Shown here: positions 34,829 through 44,853 of the stretch, one piece after another | Layout of the letters: each line of letters starts with the position of its first letter | Position numbering within the stretch: the first letter of the stretch is position 1 | NCBI RefSeq assembly: GCF_963678635.1 | Contig: NC_087069.1 | Span: forward strand, 50,175,892 to 50,239,891 | Length of the DNA stretch: 64,000 bases | Direction of reading: 5' to 3' | Origin: Symsagittifera roscoffensis | Lineage: Eukaryota; Xenacoelomorpha; Acoela; Convolutidae | Program-made: the position numbers and the translations under genes | Notes under the pieces: model-generated | What the model saw: the letters and a program-made list of their open reading frames with translations, nothing else | What the model was told of the DNA's origin: nothing | Database searches by the model: none

Positions 34829-34830
34829 TG

Positions 34831-36415
34831 CAGATACGTCGACTTACTGGATGCTTTGCTCCTACTTCTCGTCAGCCTCAAGCTCAAGGCTGTCCCAGGA
34901 CTTTTCTGAACTCTCCTAGGACCCTTCGTTGCAGTTTTGGGACACTTAGATAACTATCCCAAGACTGAGTGTTGGGACACTTAGATCACTATTCCAAGAC
35001 TGCCAGTGAGACTCTTGTTCTTCCCACCTTGTAGCTCAAACGTTTCTTCGCCTGATTGAAGAAATTCCCCGTACCTTATGTCGAGTATTGGCATACCTGA
35101 TCCACTACCCCAGTACCACCTCTGGAGCTCTAGTATAAAAAGAAACCCCAAAACCCAATTCTGTTCACCAAAATTTTTTTAAACTAAAATTGCCTTACCT
35201 GTTTCATTCCGATGCAAGTCGAAACACGACTTGTTTGTTAGTCTACAACTTTAGCCGATTCGTTAAAATTCTCTTAAACTTGGTCTTAAATTGTAAAAAC
35301 TTGGAGAATTACAAAAACTAGAAAGATAAGTATACCTAAAAATCATAGGCGACCTATGTCGTGTTTCGTAAAAAAAGTCTGGTTCCTCCCCCCTAGTAGC
35401 AATCTTATGGGTTATTCTCCTTTTGGGTTCCAAACAGGGTCTATTTCTGATCCCCCACCCGATCCGACCAAGTTACTTACCTGATTTTGATCTTCAATTT
35501 GGATCACAACGTGTTGCAACTCATGTTCTGAGTCTATAGATGTAACTAAATCGACGATATCGATTGTATAGTTACTATAATGTGTACCCCCTTTTTACAA
35601 TTTTGAATCGCTAAACTCTAACTAACCAGCCCCCTTCTAACCTCCCCCCTATCTAGCACCCCCACTTAAGTCGAAAATTACCCTTAAGCGCAATGGGTGC
35701 TAAACCTCTCGAGTGAAAGTCCGTAGAATCTGTTTCCAAGCTCTGCTCAAATTAAAAGGTTTCCTCAAAACAGTGGGTATCCTATTATCCAATTTTGCAC
35801 TTGTTTCCTATAATGTGAAGTGGATTTTAACGATACCCGGTTGACCAAACAGAACACTCCTGCGTACCTTCCTCCGTTTGCTCTGTTCTGCTTTGATCAC
35901 ACTGCTGGCTGTTCACCTGCTGATTGGTCACACTTTCCCGCTGGGCTGGCACCAATTCAAGTCAAGTCTCCCATTGGTCAAGTTTCTCAGTTGTCCACTT
36001 TCCCATTTCGCTGGTCACTTGATCCAGTCAAGTCTCCCAGTGGTCCGCTGATGTCACAAGCTCTATGAAAATCTTACAACGCCCCACTTTTGGGCGCCTG
36101 TATACTTTTGCTGATTTGATCGAAACGACCGGTTTTATTGGAAAACAGTACGGTTATACTATTTTAATTAAAATTAAGGTTTGATCCACCTAATCTGAAA
36201 GTCAAAGTCACTGTCTTTTTTGTATTTTTTATCGTTTTTTGTTCTTATTTCTAATCTTTTTTGTTTTTGTTTCGCTTTTTCTCTTTTACCCGTTTTTTGT
36301 CCCCCTAGTGGCCCCATTACTCGGTTAGCTAAGCCTCGTTTCGGAAAACTCACCGGGAATTTTTCTCAAGTTTTCTTAAAAAGCTATCACGGTACAACCA
36401 GAAGGTGAATACGTT
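34831..36415. other. Non-coding flank of the right copy
   Basis: About 1.6 kb with no convincing gene. It contains a 33-34 bp near-duplicate (GGGACACTTAGAT... at about 34939 and 34974), a plus-strand TATAAAA at 35134-35140, C-rich strings near 35.6 kb, and a short set of CAAGTCTCCCA.TGGTC words near 35.96-36.05 kb. It might hold the element's 5' untranslated or promoter region, but nothing in it proves that. Confidence 0.4.
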
Positions 36416-36419
36416 CCCG

Positions 36420-36560
36420 TTGAACCACACCACCGGTTTTCTAGAATGGGCATGTAGCCCGGAGCTGCGTCAAGTGGGTTCGATCCCGTAGGCATGATGT
36501 CGTTTAAACACCCTGGAGCGCCATAAAAACACTATGTAACAGTCGCCTACTTAGGTCGTG
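36420..36560 (+). repeat. Shared end motif (related to 39.19-39.31 and, inverted, 41.45-41.58 kb)
   Basis: Common words: CCGGGAGC/CCGGAGC, GGTTCG, ATGATG, a CACCC.GGA.CGCCATAAAAAC block, TATAACA/TGTAACA and TCGCC. The copy here contains GGTTCGATCC at 36477-36486, an exact pol III B-box core, but no well-spaced A box. Presence next to three members of the family suggests a conserved terminal motif. Confidence 0.55.
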
Positions 36561-36890
36561 GCACAACAATAACCATTGGCTCAACAGTCAGGGACAAATC
36601 TCTTGTGTTTTTCTACCTCAAGCGGTCGGAGCCAATACAGTTGTGACATGAGACTAAAACCCGCAATACAGCTTAAAGGCCACTACCAAAAAACCTCCCA
36701 CTCTAGAAAAAAAGAACGCCCCCATACTCAGGTTTCAAAATACCTAAAATACGGCAACGCCGTTAAAAACAGGATTGGAACCATATTTATAGTTACTTTT
36801 TATTAGACAGTGGACCTTCGATCCATTTCGATGGATCAACCTTAAAACTCCCCCTAACTCAACATAACAATATAAAACACACTCAAGAAA
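36541..36890 (-). repeat. Inverted copy of terminal-type module A
   Basis: The reverse complement matches 24.24-24.63 kb, including the GCCAATGGTTAT word, the GGGGGCG tract and the final TCTTGAGTGTGTTTTATAT. It carries one version of the unit that is duplicated at 24.49-24.62 kb. Confidence 0.7.
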
Positions 36891-36892
36891 GT

Positions 36893-37506
36893 TAGATAAG
36901 GTACTCACATACCGACACGACCTCTAGAATTTAGTAACTATATCATAAAGTAAGTCTAGAATTGATTGGGTAATTAAGTTTAACTCCAGAAGTTTGAAAT
37001 AAGCAAGTTCTAACTCAAGAAACAAGTTTTTGATCTGGCCATTGGGCAGCGAAGGCTCACTCTGGTCAACTCTAATTAATTTCTTCTCCACTCGCGATCA
37101 CTTCCCCTCTTCTGCCAAGAATAAGACAGCTCTACTCTTATTCAATTTATGTATTGGAAATTGCGAATAGCAATTCCCCGCTGCTATTTTTGACTACTTT
37201 CCCGCGATTGTTGTTCGAATCTTCTCACCCTTTTTTTCTTGCTTTTTTAGTTGTCGCGAGAAAAATGAGAAAAACATGCTCAATTCGACTTTTTGAAAAA
37301 TTGCAATTCACCTCAAAATCAAGACTAAAGATTTTCTCAAAGTCAATCTTCCAAACATGACCAACTAGCACACAAAAGCTTGTTTCTTGAGTTTAAACTT
37401 GCTTATTTCAAACTTCTCGACTTAAACCTAATTACCCAATCAATTCTAGAGTTGCTTCATAACTTAGTTACTCAATTCTAGAGGTGGTGTCGGTATGTGA
37501 GTACCT
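36893..37506. repeat. Foldback: inverted arms 36893-37027 and 37377-37506
   Basis: The two arms of about 130 bp are reverse complements at roughly 85-90 percent by eye (TACTCACATACCGACAC.ACC, AATTGATTGGGTAATTAAG, TTGAAATAAGCAAGTT, CTCAAGAAACAAG). The 350 bp between them is module B (direct copy of 24.63-24.98 kb), so module B here sits between inverted arms. Confidence 0.8.
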
Positions 37507-37533
37507 AATTTAATTTTCCTGATCGTGTTTTAA

Positions 37534-37790
37534 GAGGCTTCGTGTTTTTGTTCGTTCAAGTTCGACTGTTTTCCACTAAATTGGTCGTTGTTCTGTTTTT
37601 CGTCCCTTTTTAGTCAAAAGTAGCCATTTTTCGTATTTCTCAGAATTAATCCTTCGCTAATCGAAATTTTGAAATAAAAATTTTCACAATATTCTAGCCT
37701 CCTTTTGAACAGCTTACAATCACTAAGGCCTCTAATTCTATTTTCGTGTTGTGCCGGAAGGTTACGCTGGGCCAATCCGGCGGAATGACG
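37534..37790 (+). repeat. Direct repeat C, copy 1 (with 39894-40145)
   Basis: About 250 bp at roughly 90 percent identity to 39894-40145: GTTTTTGTTCGTTCAAGTTC, TTTTCCACTAAATT.GTCG, CATTTTTCGTATTTCTCAGA, AAGGCCTCTAATTCTATTTT and GCCAATCCGGCGGAATG. The pair brackets the left arm of the large foldback, resembling repeats at the ends of an insertion, but the copies are in direct orientation and lie about 2.36 kb apart. Confidence 0.8.
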
Positions 37791-38299
37791 CATACTCCCC
37801 GGACAGTCCCCATCATTGTCCTCATTGATCTCATAACACCGGGTTATCGTCAAGCAGTGTTTCAGTTCTCTATAATAAACCTTACAAATCGCATTAGAAA
37901 AAGAAATTTATCTACTCCACCTCAAATCACTACGTGTCACAAATGACATCATGAAGCATCTCATTGCCTTTCATCATTTCCACAAAATTTGCACCATAAG
38001 GAATGTCTTAGAAAAAATTTCTTTTCTGACTACTTATGTCATCTTGCCATAGAATTCTTTTCGCACTCGCTTGATTAAAATTTTGGGACGTGGCACGGCC
38101 ACACACCCGATAAAATTAACTTAATGTCATTCAACAAGTATAATCAGTTATGCTGTCGTCCTCAATATTAAAACTAAGAAACTCTGTGGCTAGGAAAGGT
38201 AATGAGGTACTCAGCCTCTTCGAGCGAGCGTACCCAAACCTACCAGGTCGCCACACAGTGATCACGTGTCTTACACAGGTTAAAACTTCAGTCGGGTTC
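37791..38299. other. Stretch between direct repeat C and the foldback
   Basis: About 500 bp of mixed AT-rich sequence. No convincing gene: the short opposing ORFs at 38.13-38.36 kb overlap each other and show no conserved motif. Confidence 0.5.
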
Positions 38300-38590
38300 A
38301 AATATTTGAATATACGCACCTATGCTCTCTTCTTATATTTAAATAGTATCAACTAAAGTTTTCCTTGTCATTTAACACTTGCAACAATTAAACAGTTCTC
38401 AACTGTTTCCAACAATATCAAGGTCTGCATTTAATTCAGCCCTCACAAAACAAAAAATTTAATAGTTTTAATGATCAACCTTAGTTGATTGGTATCTGTT
38501 TTGACGCGCAAGGACAATTAAGTTTTTCTTCTTCGCTCTCCGTCTCGTGTTACATCTTCGTCTTCACTCCATTGCTTCTTGTCCTTGTTC

Positions 38591-39160
38591 TTATGTCTCG
38601 CTGTCTTCTAGGACTTTCTCCAGCATGTCCACGGAGTTGCGGGCCGTGCCCCAACTCTCCTGCTCTAACAGCCTCGGTTTGCAACAAGGTAGCAAGTCCG
38701 CATTCACCTTTTGCTCCCGGTTCCTGCGAAAGCTGTTGAGCAGACACAGGCTCACATTACGTTCTAGGTCAGCTAGCAAGACCTCTCTCTTTTCAGCTTG
38801 AGTAGCACAAGGCGCTCCAGCTACTCGCTTCACCGACGTGGTAACATCGTTTCTGTGCGTTAGGAATGCTCTCTTATAGGCTCCCAGTCCTACATCTAGC
38901 TGGAAGGATTGATAGGCTTCCGTGTTCTTAGACATATGACGCTTCGCGCGTTCATACATCCATGACAGCATCACTTTACGGAACCAAGGCATCAACCTTT
39001 GCCTTGACCATATCCTCTCAATGGCTTTGGGTATCTTCAGAACCTTGCAGGTGGTTCTGGAAAGATCTAAGTTGTGGTTCATCTTAACGTTGCTTAGTTG
39101 CTCAGGTGCCCGCGTTAGCTTCTAACCATCTCACCGCCAGCATGGCACAATCCACCATAA
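38591..39160 (-). CDS. ORF related to the 3' part of the SGNH-bearing element (left arm)
   Basis: An open part of 163 codons (38591-39082) preceded by MLAVRWLEANAGT sense at 39116-39150. Shared motifs with the large element: MLA.RW.E.N, PWFRKVMLSWMYERAKRHM against PWFRATLTSWLYTVTKDLM, LTHRNDVTT, and LERNVSLCLLNSF followed by NREQKV against LAKNVSLSLPNSF and NRESKV. The order is identical and the spacing similar, so this is a distant relative of that C-terminal region. Function unknown. The frame is open for its whole length, unlike the corresponding parts of the big copies. Confidence 0.55.
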
Positions 39161-39893
39161 TCGACACTGTTATTAAGGCCTCTAACTCGGGCATACGCCG
39201 GGAGCGGATGGTTCGTCGCTGAAACCTTTGCTGATCATGATGGTCTAATGCCTTTGACAGGCCCACCCAGGAACGCCATAAAAACGTCCATATAACATTC
39301 GCCCAAATACTACACAGTGATAGAGCGTAGAAAAAGTACCTATAGACGAGTGGCTGGCGTCAGTTACCTAGATTCTACTAGTTTTTCATCGTCTCAACCT
39401 AGCCAGTTGATTTTCTGGTCTGTCTAAGGCTAAGTAAAAAGTTACCATTTTAAGGCCATCAGTCAAACGACTCTTAATCAGCTTCAGTTTACATGCGAAC
39501 ACAACCACAGAGCTGGGTCTCGGATCCTCAGACTACATGATTGCTATTAAAAACACTGCTCGAGTACCCTATTTTACTATGTTTTTGGTGACAGTTCTAT
39601 ATTAAATCCATTGGAGATGGATAGACCCTTCCCTCTTTCTAGCTACTCATATTCTAAAATATCAAACAATACCGGTGTTAAGCCAAAGGTTTATGGCATC
39701 AGAGTAGCTAAAAGTCGGTTCTTTACAGTCCTTCACCATATACTGTCTCTGGGGAGCCGAGCCTCCATTTCTGTGCTTTCTCTGTAATAACGTCGTCATT
39801 ACTCCCATTTCGTGGCACGGGAGGTTACTGCTCTTTTCTTCTTCCCCACTGAAGCCTCCTGTTCGGCTAATTCCTTCCGCTAAGTGGCTTATC

Positions 39894-40145
39894 GTGTTTT
39901 TGTTCGTTCAAGTTCGACTGTTTTCCACTAAATTAGTCGTTGTTCTGTTTTTCGTCACTTTTTAGTCAAAATGGCCATTTTTCGTATTTCTCAGAGAAAT
40001 TCCTTCGCAAATCAAAATTTTGGAAATCAAAAATTCCAGAATATTTTAGCCTCTTTCTTAACAGTTTTCAATCAGCAAGGCCTCTAATTCTATTTTTGTG
40101 TTGTACCGGAAGGTAACGCTGTGCCAATCCGGCGGAATGGCACAA
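39894..40145 (+). repeat. Direct repeat C, copy 2
   Basis: Same repeat as 37534-37790, starting exactly where the left arm of the large foldback stops. Confidence 0.8.
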
Positions 40146-40984
40146 TTAGAAAGTGGACCTTTGTAGGATGGCCTTACTACATCTTAGAAAGATTGACTAT
40201 ATTATGCAATGTGTAACTTTCTTGGATTTCTTTTCTCTCTATTAAAATAAATCTACAATACATGCGCAATACACACAAGTAAACAAACAAGCAAGCGTAG
40301 CACGCATAATTTTTGCAGGTATGAACCCCCTTCCCCTCCCTCTTCTATTTCCAAATAACACCCACATGTTCCCCTTTCACCAGTGAATCTTCCGACAACA
40401 ACAGCTCTGTAAAAACACAACTATCTCACGAGCTTGATAATTTCATCACACTTCAACAACAATTACAGCACCCTCAAAAACTAAACTTTCATCAACTCTC
40501 ACAATGTATAATATCATCCAACCCATCAACCCCTACTCCCTCTGCACATTATACCCCTTCGCAAAATCCAACTTCCTCATAAACCTCATCCCCCAGTCCA
40601 AACCGAGCCTACCGAACGTTTAAAAAAAATTTCCTAATACTCCATTTCCCCCTAAACCAGGAACATCCAAAACAATTGTCAATCATCCACTTCACACTAA
40701 CACAAAAAAGAATTTCTCCAAATAAGTTTACATTTTTAACCCCAGAACACATATTTTCGTTCAGACCCCAATGACGAAAACCTTAATCATGTAAATGAGC
40801 ACGTGTTATACCCTACATTTTCACTGAAATCAATTCTATCACTTTACTAATCCACTGTCACTACCTTTATATAACACCCCTCATGACAACGAACAATGCA
40901 GCACTCAACTCGACCTTTTCACAACAGCACTAACACCAAAACAATTCACACAGATATGATATAGACACTCACGCACGATAAGAC
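40146..40984. other. Spacer of the large foldback
   Basis: About 840 bp of A/C-rich DNA with ACAC/CAAC words. No ORF above 60 codons and no repeat recognised. Confidence 0.5.
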
Positions 40985-41604
40985 ACTTAGCGGAAGGAAT
41001 TAGCCGAACAGGAGGCTTCAGTGGGGAAGAAGAAAAGAGCAGTACTGACTTTTAGCTACTCTGATGCCATAAACCTTTGGATTAACAGCGGTATTATTTG
41101 ATATTTTAGAATATGAGTAGCTAGAAAGAGGAAAGGGTCAATCCATCTCCAATGGATTTAATATAGAACTGTCACCAAAAACATAGTAAAATAGGGTACT
41201 CGAGCAGTGTTTTTAATAGCAATCATGTAGTCTGAGGATCCGAGACCCAGCTATGTGGTTGTGTTCGCATGTAAACTGAAGCTGATTAAAAGTCGTTTGA
41301 CTGATGGCCTTAAAATGGTAACTTTTTACTTAGCCTTAGACAGACCAGAAAATCAACTGGCTAGGTTGAGACGATGAAAAACGAGTAGAATCTAGGTAAC
41401 TGACGCCAGCCACTCGTCTATAGGTACTTTTTCTACGCTCCATCACTGTGTAGTATTTGGGCGAATGTTATATGGACGTTTTTATGGCGCTCCTGGATCA
41501 AAGGCATAAGACCATCATGATCAGCAAGCGTTTCAGCGACGAACCCTCCGCTCCCGGCCTATGCCTGAGTTAGAGACCTTGAAAACAGTGTCGATTGTGG
41601 GGCT

Positions 41605-42188
41605 AGTGCCATGCTGGCGGTGAGATGGTTAGAAGCTAACGCGGGCACCTGAGCAACTAAGCAACGTGAAGATGAACCACAATTTAGATCTTTCCAGAAC
41701 CACCTGCAAGGTTCTGAAGATACCCAAAGCCATTGAGAGGATATGGTCAAGGCAAAGGTTGATGCCTTTGTTCAGTGCAGTGATGACGTCATGATGTATG
41801 AACGCGCGAAGCGGCATATGTCTAAGAACACGGAAGCCTATCAATCCTTCCAGCTAGATATAGGACCGGAGCCTATAAGAGAGCATTCCTAACGCACATA
41901 AACGCTGTTACCACGGCGGTGAAGCGAGTAGCTGGAGCGCCTTGTGCTACCTAAGCTGAAAAGAGAGAAGTCTTGCGAGCTGACCTAGAACGTAATGTGA
42001 GCCTGTGTCTGCACAACAGCTTCTGCAGGAACCGGGAGCAAAAGGTGAACGTGAACTTGCTACCTTGTTGCAAAGCGAGGCTGTTAGAGCAGGAGAGTTG
42101 GGGCACGGCCAGCAACTCCGTGGACATGCTGGAGAAAGTCCTAGAAAACAGCGAGACAGAAGAACAAGGACAAGAAGCAATGGAGTGA
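41605..42188 (+). pseudogene. Same 3'-part relative in the right arm
   Basis: It mirrors the left-arm ORF: MLAVRWLEANAGT sense near 41610, NHNLDLSRTTCKVLKIPKAI, then 41973-42188 LERNVSLCLHNSFCRNREQK and SWGTASNSVDMLEKVLE. This arm is less open than the left arm. Confidence 0.5.
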
Positions 42189-42556
42189 AGGCGAAGATGT
42201 AACACGAGACGGAGAGCGAAGAAGAAAAACTTAATTGTCCTTGCGCGTCAAAACAGATACCAATCAACTAAGGTTGATCATTAAAACTATCAAATTTTTT
42301 GTTTTGTGAGGGCTGAATTAAATGCAGACCTTGATATTGTTGGAAACAGTTGAGAATTGTTTAATTGTTGCAATTGTTAAATGACAATGAAAATTTTAGT
42401 TGATGCTGTTTACACTTATATAGAGAGCATAGGTGAGTATATTTACCTTAGACTGTCTCTTAGATGTTCTCCTAACGATTTTTTTATGTCATATCTGAAG
42501 ATGCAGCTAAACACTACAAGGTCCAAATAATCGGAGCTATTCTCTATGTCAGAAAG

Positions 42557-43150
42557 ATGACTGTGACTGACTATGTTCTCTCATCAAATGAAATTTTTTT
42601 TGAAGAACCCGGCAAGTTACAATTACATCGTGGTAGTATCGAAAAAGTTTCTCGCTTCTGCAGGAGTACAAAGCTGGCGACAACAGGATGTTTTGCGAAA
42701 GAACCTGTTCGAAGAATGATAGTAGCAATGAGCAGAAACAAAGAAAATTTGGGCTTTAATAGAACAAACTGTTTTCATTACCAGAAAGTTTGGGTTGATT
42801 GAGACCATTGTGTACAGAAACGGTCTACCCATTGCCGGAACACCCATATCAACATCAGACAAAAAATTAATTAATTACAATACGCTTGATGCTCTTATTT
42901 TTGTTTTGAACACTAGTCATGGAATCAGTCATGCAATCAATTATGATAATCATTATATTATGGATTTTGATCTCACGTCTACTCAGGAGGCTTCACACGA
43001 TTTGATTCTTCCTGAACTGACCAAATGAACTATTTTGGTCGAACTCAAGTTTGACGCAGTTCTCCGTAATAATGTCGACTTATTAGTTATGGGAGAGCGT
43101 GCATCAACAGTTTATGTGCGTTCAGATAGAATTAGTACCAAAAACACTCT
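42557..43150 (+). pseudogene. Polinton major capsid protein, C-terminal part (fossil)
   Basis: The pattern matches the C-terminal half of double jelly-roll capsid proteins of Polintons: a strand with RRMIVAM (compare R-I-V-I-G in relatives), an NPF.F-like position filled by NCFHYQKVWV, I.TIVYRNGLPIAGTPI, a later aliphatic/acidic strand ILVELKFDAVL and LLVMGERASTVYVRSDRI near the end. Only the last third of the usual 600 or so residues is present; the rest would lie to the left, where the foldback is. It is fossil, with a small number of breaks. Assignment is by pattern memory, not by search. Confidence 0.55.
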
Positions 43151-43167
43151 TATGAACTAAGCTAGAC

Positions 43168-43620
43168 ATGGATAATATTCAACTAGTAGAAATTAATAAC
43201 CGTTTTAAACATTTGAAATTTTGCTTTAGAGGTAACTTTCCGGCAGATTTTCCATGCTCTACAGTACTAAAAAACGATAATACGTTCAAGATTATGACTG
43301 CCTCACTATCGGATCAACCTGGAACCTACTTGTTGCCTTTTACTCAAGCTGGAGGACAGATTTTTTTCGCAGATCCTCTAGGTAAAAGATTATGTGATTA
43401 TCCCCTCGTGTACAAGAATATGCGGCGTTCAATTCACGAGGGAAATCAACTACTGATGAAAAAACCAATACAATCAGCTGATTCAGTGTTATGCTGACTT
43501 TTTGGTATATATGTTGCTCATGTTGTAGTTACAAACAAAAATTTCCAATAGGTTTCAATCTTACTGATCATGATTTGATAAGATTTGCTAAACTATGTTA
43601 TTATAATTTATTTTATTGAA
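43168..43620 (+). pseudogene. Adenain-like cysteine protease (fossil Polinton PRO)
   Basis: An open part of 109 codons plus traces downstream. The layout fits the adenovirus-type maturation proteases of Polintons: an N-terminal FRGNFPADFPCS segment, a GTYLLPFTQAGG strand where relatives have the His region, IFFADPLG (compare the FFDS/D region), and IQSADSVLC near the catalytic Cys region followed by more residues of the same sense. It lies directly after the capsid part in the same direction, as in related elements. It is broken. Confidence 0.6.
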
Positions 43621-43693
43621 GTTTTTGTAAAATTTATAAATTCGTTTTTTTTTTTCAATTCATTCTTATTAACAACAAATTTTTTTTTTGCAA

Positions 43694-43822
43694 GTTTATG
43701 TGAACCGCGAAAAGTTTCATATCAAAACCTTCGAAATTTTAAGGGAGGGCCAATTGGTTTAGCGGGCAATAGCTAACCCGGCGTTGCTCGTCGCTACGCT
43801 CCTCGGGAACGCCTCTCGATTG
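43694..43822 (+). repeat. Inverted repeat D, left arm
   Basis: About 130 bp, the reverse complement of 47241-47376. Outer parts are diverged (TTTATGTGA.., TTTCATATCAAA.CTTTCGAAA), whereas a GC-rich core of 37 bp at 43779-43815 is identical in both arms. The core begins GGCGTTGCTCGTCGCTACGC and is itself partly self-complementary (GGCGTT/AACGCC). Confidence 0.85.
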
Positions 43823-43869
43823 TGTAGTAACACTTTTTTGAAAGTACAAGAGAGCAAAAAAAGCAATAT

Positions 43870-44853
43870 TCAAAAACTTGACTTTTTTTTCATGATAAAT
43901 TTCACAAACAAAGTAATTGAATCAATTTCCATACAACCATACCCACTTAAAATTATGTTAATTATTCTAGAAAACTCAGCAGCATTTTCACCATTCAAAT
44001 TATTAGTAAAGCGTTCAATAGTTACGTTAGTAATCATGTCAGTTTGAGTTTGAACAGATTTAGTCTGTGAACCAAAGCAAACTTGAGGCAATCGTCTGCG
44101 AAGTGGAACACCACTCACATCTAGGTTGTTGATGGAGTTATAATTCACGTCTATTTTCAGTTTTTTAATAAGAGGGCCAGACAATTCAAAATTGGTTCAA
44201 CCCAAAATTAAGTATTTGAATGTAGATAGAACGCAAGGGACAACAAAGGCTTTTGAAGTCATCTTGTTTAATAAATCGGTAGACTCTTTTGTGAATTCAA
44301 CTAGCACATGATAATGTTTTTTGTTGTCAATCGATTCATTGCAAAAATCTAATTTATTCGAATGGGAGGATACCGCAAATATCGCATTTGAAGCAAAGCC
44401 AGAGAAGTTGAGATAATCAGGGGGTTGCTCGTACATTGCTTCAACCCTTGCTTTGTAGGTATTTTCAATTAATAAACGTGTTGATAATTTTACACAACTT
44501 GACAGTTATCATCGTTTTCCCTTTCGCATTCCTTTTCCAAACATGAAGCTTTCTTAGGTTTGTTTCGCCTTTTTCTAAGTTTATCAGACACATCGCAATT
44601 TTTTCCTTTCGTCAATCTTTTAATTTTATGTAATTGTCCGCCATTGAATCGAATTCATCAATTGACAAAGATATTCGTTGTCGATACTTGAAAGTTCCCT
44701 CTTGGTCTTTTTTGTACAATTACATAATATAGTTACATAAGTACCTGTCTGTGCGAATGTTTTTGCACCGACTCTAACTAAACGTTTGTCATTCGACGAT
44801 ATATCCCGGAAATCATCGAAATAGTCAACATCCGTTTCAAGAGAAGCGTACAT
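43870..44853 (-). pseudogene. Unassigned protein(s) inside inverted repeat D (fossil)
   Basis: Three successive open parts on the minus strand whose sense appears continuous: MYASLETDVDYFDDFRD with CNCTKKTKREL; then YLNFSGFASNAIFAVSSHSN, HYHVLVEFTKES and STFKYLILG; then LSGPLIKKLKIDVNYNS, VPLRRRLPQVCFGS and IINIILSGYG. No catalytic motif is evident. Position within Polinton-like DNA suggests an accessory or structural gene of that element, but the family is not recognised. It is broken. Confidence 0.4.

Larger units (their letters stand above)
25331..34830 (-). mobile_element. Right copy of the SGNH-bearing element (decayed, rearranged)
   Basis: About 9.5 kb with sense strand -, tail-to-tail with the left copy. 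It reaches further 5' than the left copy (to about 34,830) and has a longer 3' end with an acidic tail. Compared with the left copy it lacks the coiled-coil region and the first half of the SGNH block, contains a tandem duplication with period about 1.3 kb (31.5-33.87 kb) and another with period 215 bp (29.87-30.29 kb), and retains about 0.7 kb lost on the left. The copy is broken in many places. The differing indels show the two copies are independently aged and not a fresh palindrome. Confidence 0.75.
38300..42445. repeat. Large foldback: arms 38300-39893 and 40985-42445
   Basis: Two inverted arms of about 1.5-1.6 kb, roughly 90 percent identical by eye, around a spacer of about 1.09 kb. 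Outer ends: ACCTATGCTCTCT at about 38318 versus AGAGAGCATAGGT at 42421-42433. Inner ends: CTAATTCCTTCCGCTAAGTG at about 39870-39890 versus its complement at about 40986. Each arm holds coding sequence related to the 3' end of the SGNH-bearing element, oriented outward from the centre on the left (-) and on the right (+). Confidence 0.85.

Noticed and set aside
16114-34830. LINE, LTR element or Helitron
   Set aside because: I looked for RT (YxDD), protease/integrase, Rep and helicase motifs in the conserved blocks and saw none; the paired copies have no LTRs.
35134-35140. TATA box for a gene in the 35-36 kb region
   Set aside because: A TATAAAA word exists on the plus strand, but no plus-strand gene follows and the neighbouring element reads the other way.
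36420-36500. Functional tRNA gene
   Set aside because: Only a B-box-like word is present. The acceptor and anticodon arms do not fold convincingly by eye.
38485-38801. Plus-strand Ser/Cys/Leu-rich ORFs in the foldback arm
   Set aside because: They are antisense to the frame that matches the SGNH-bearing element's 3' end.
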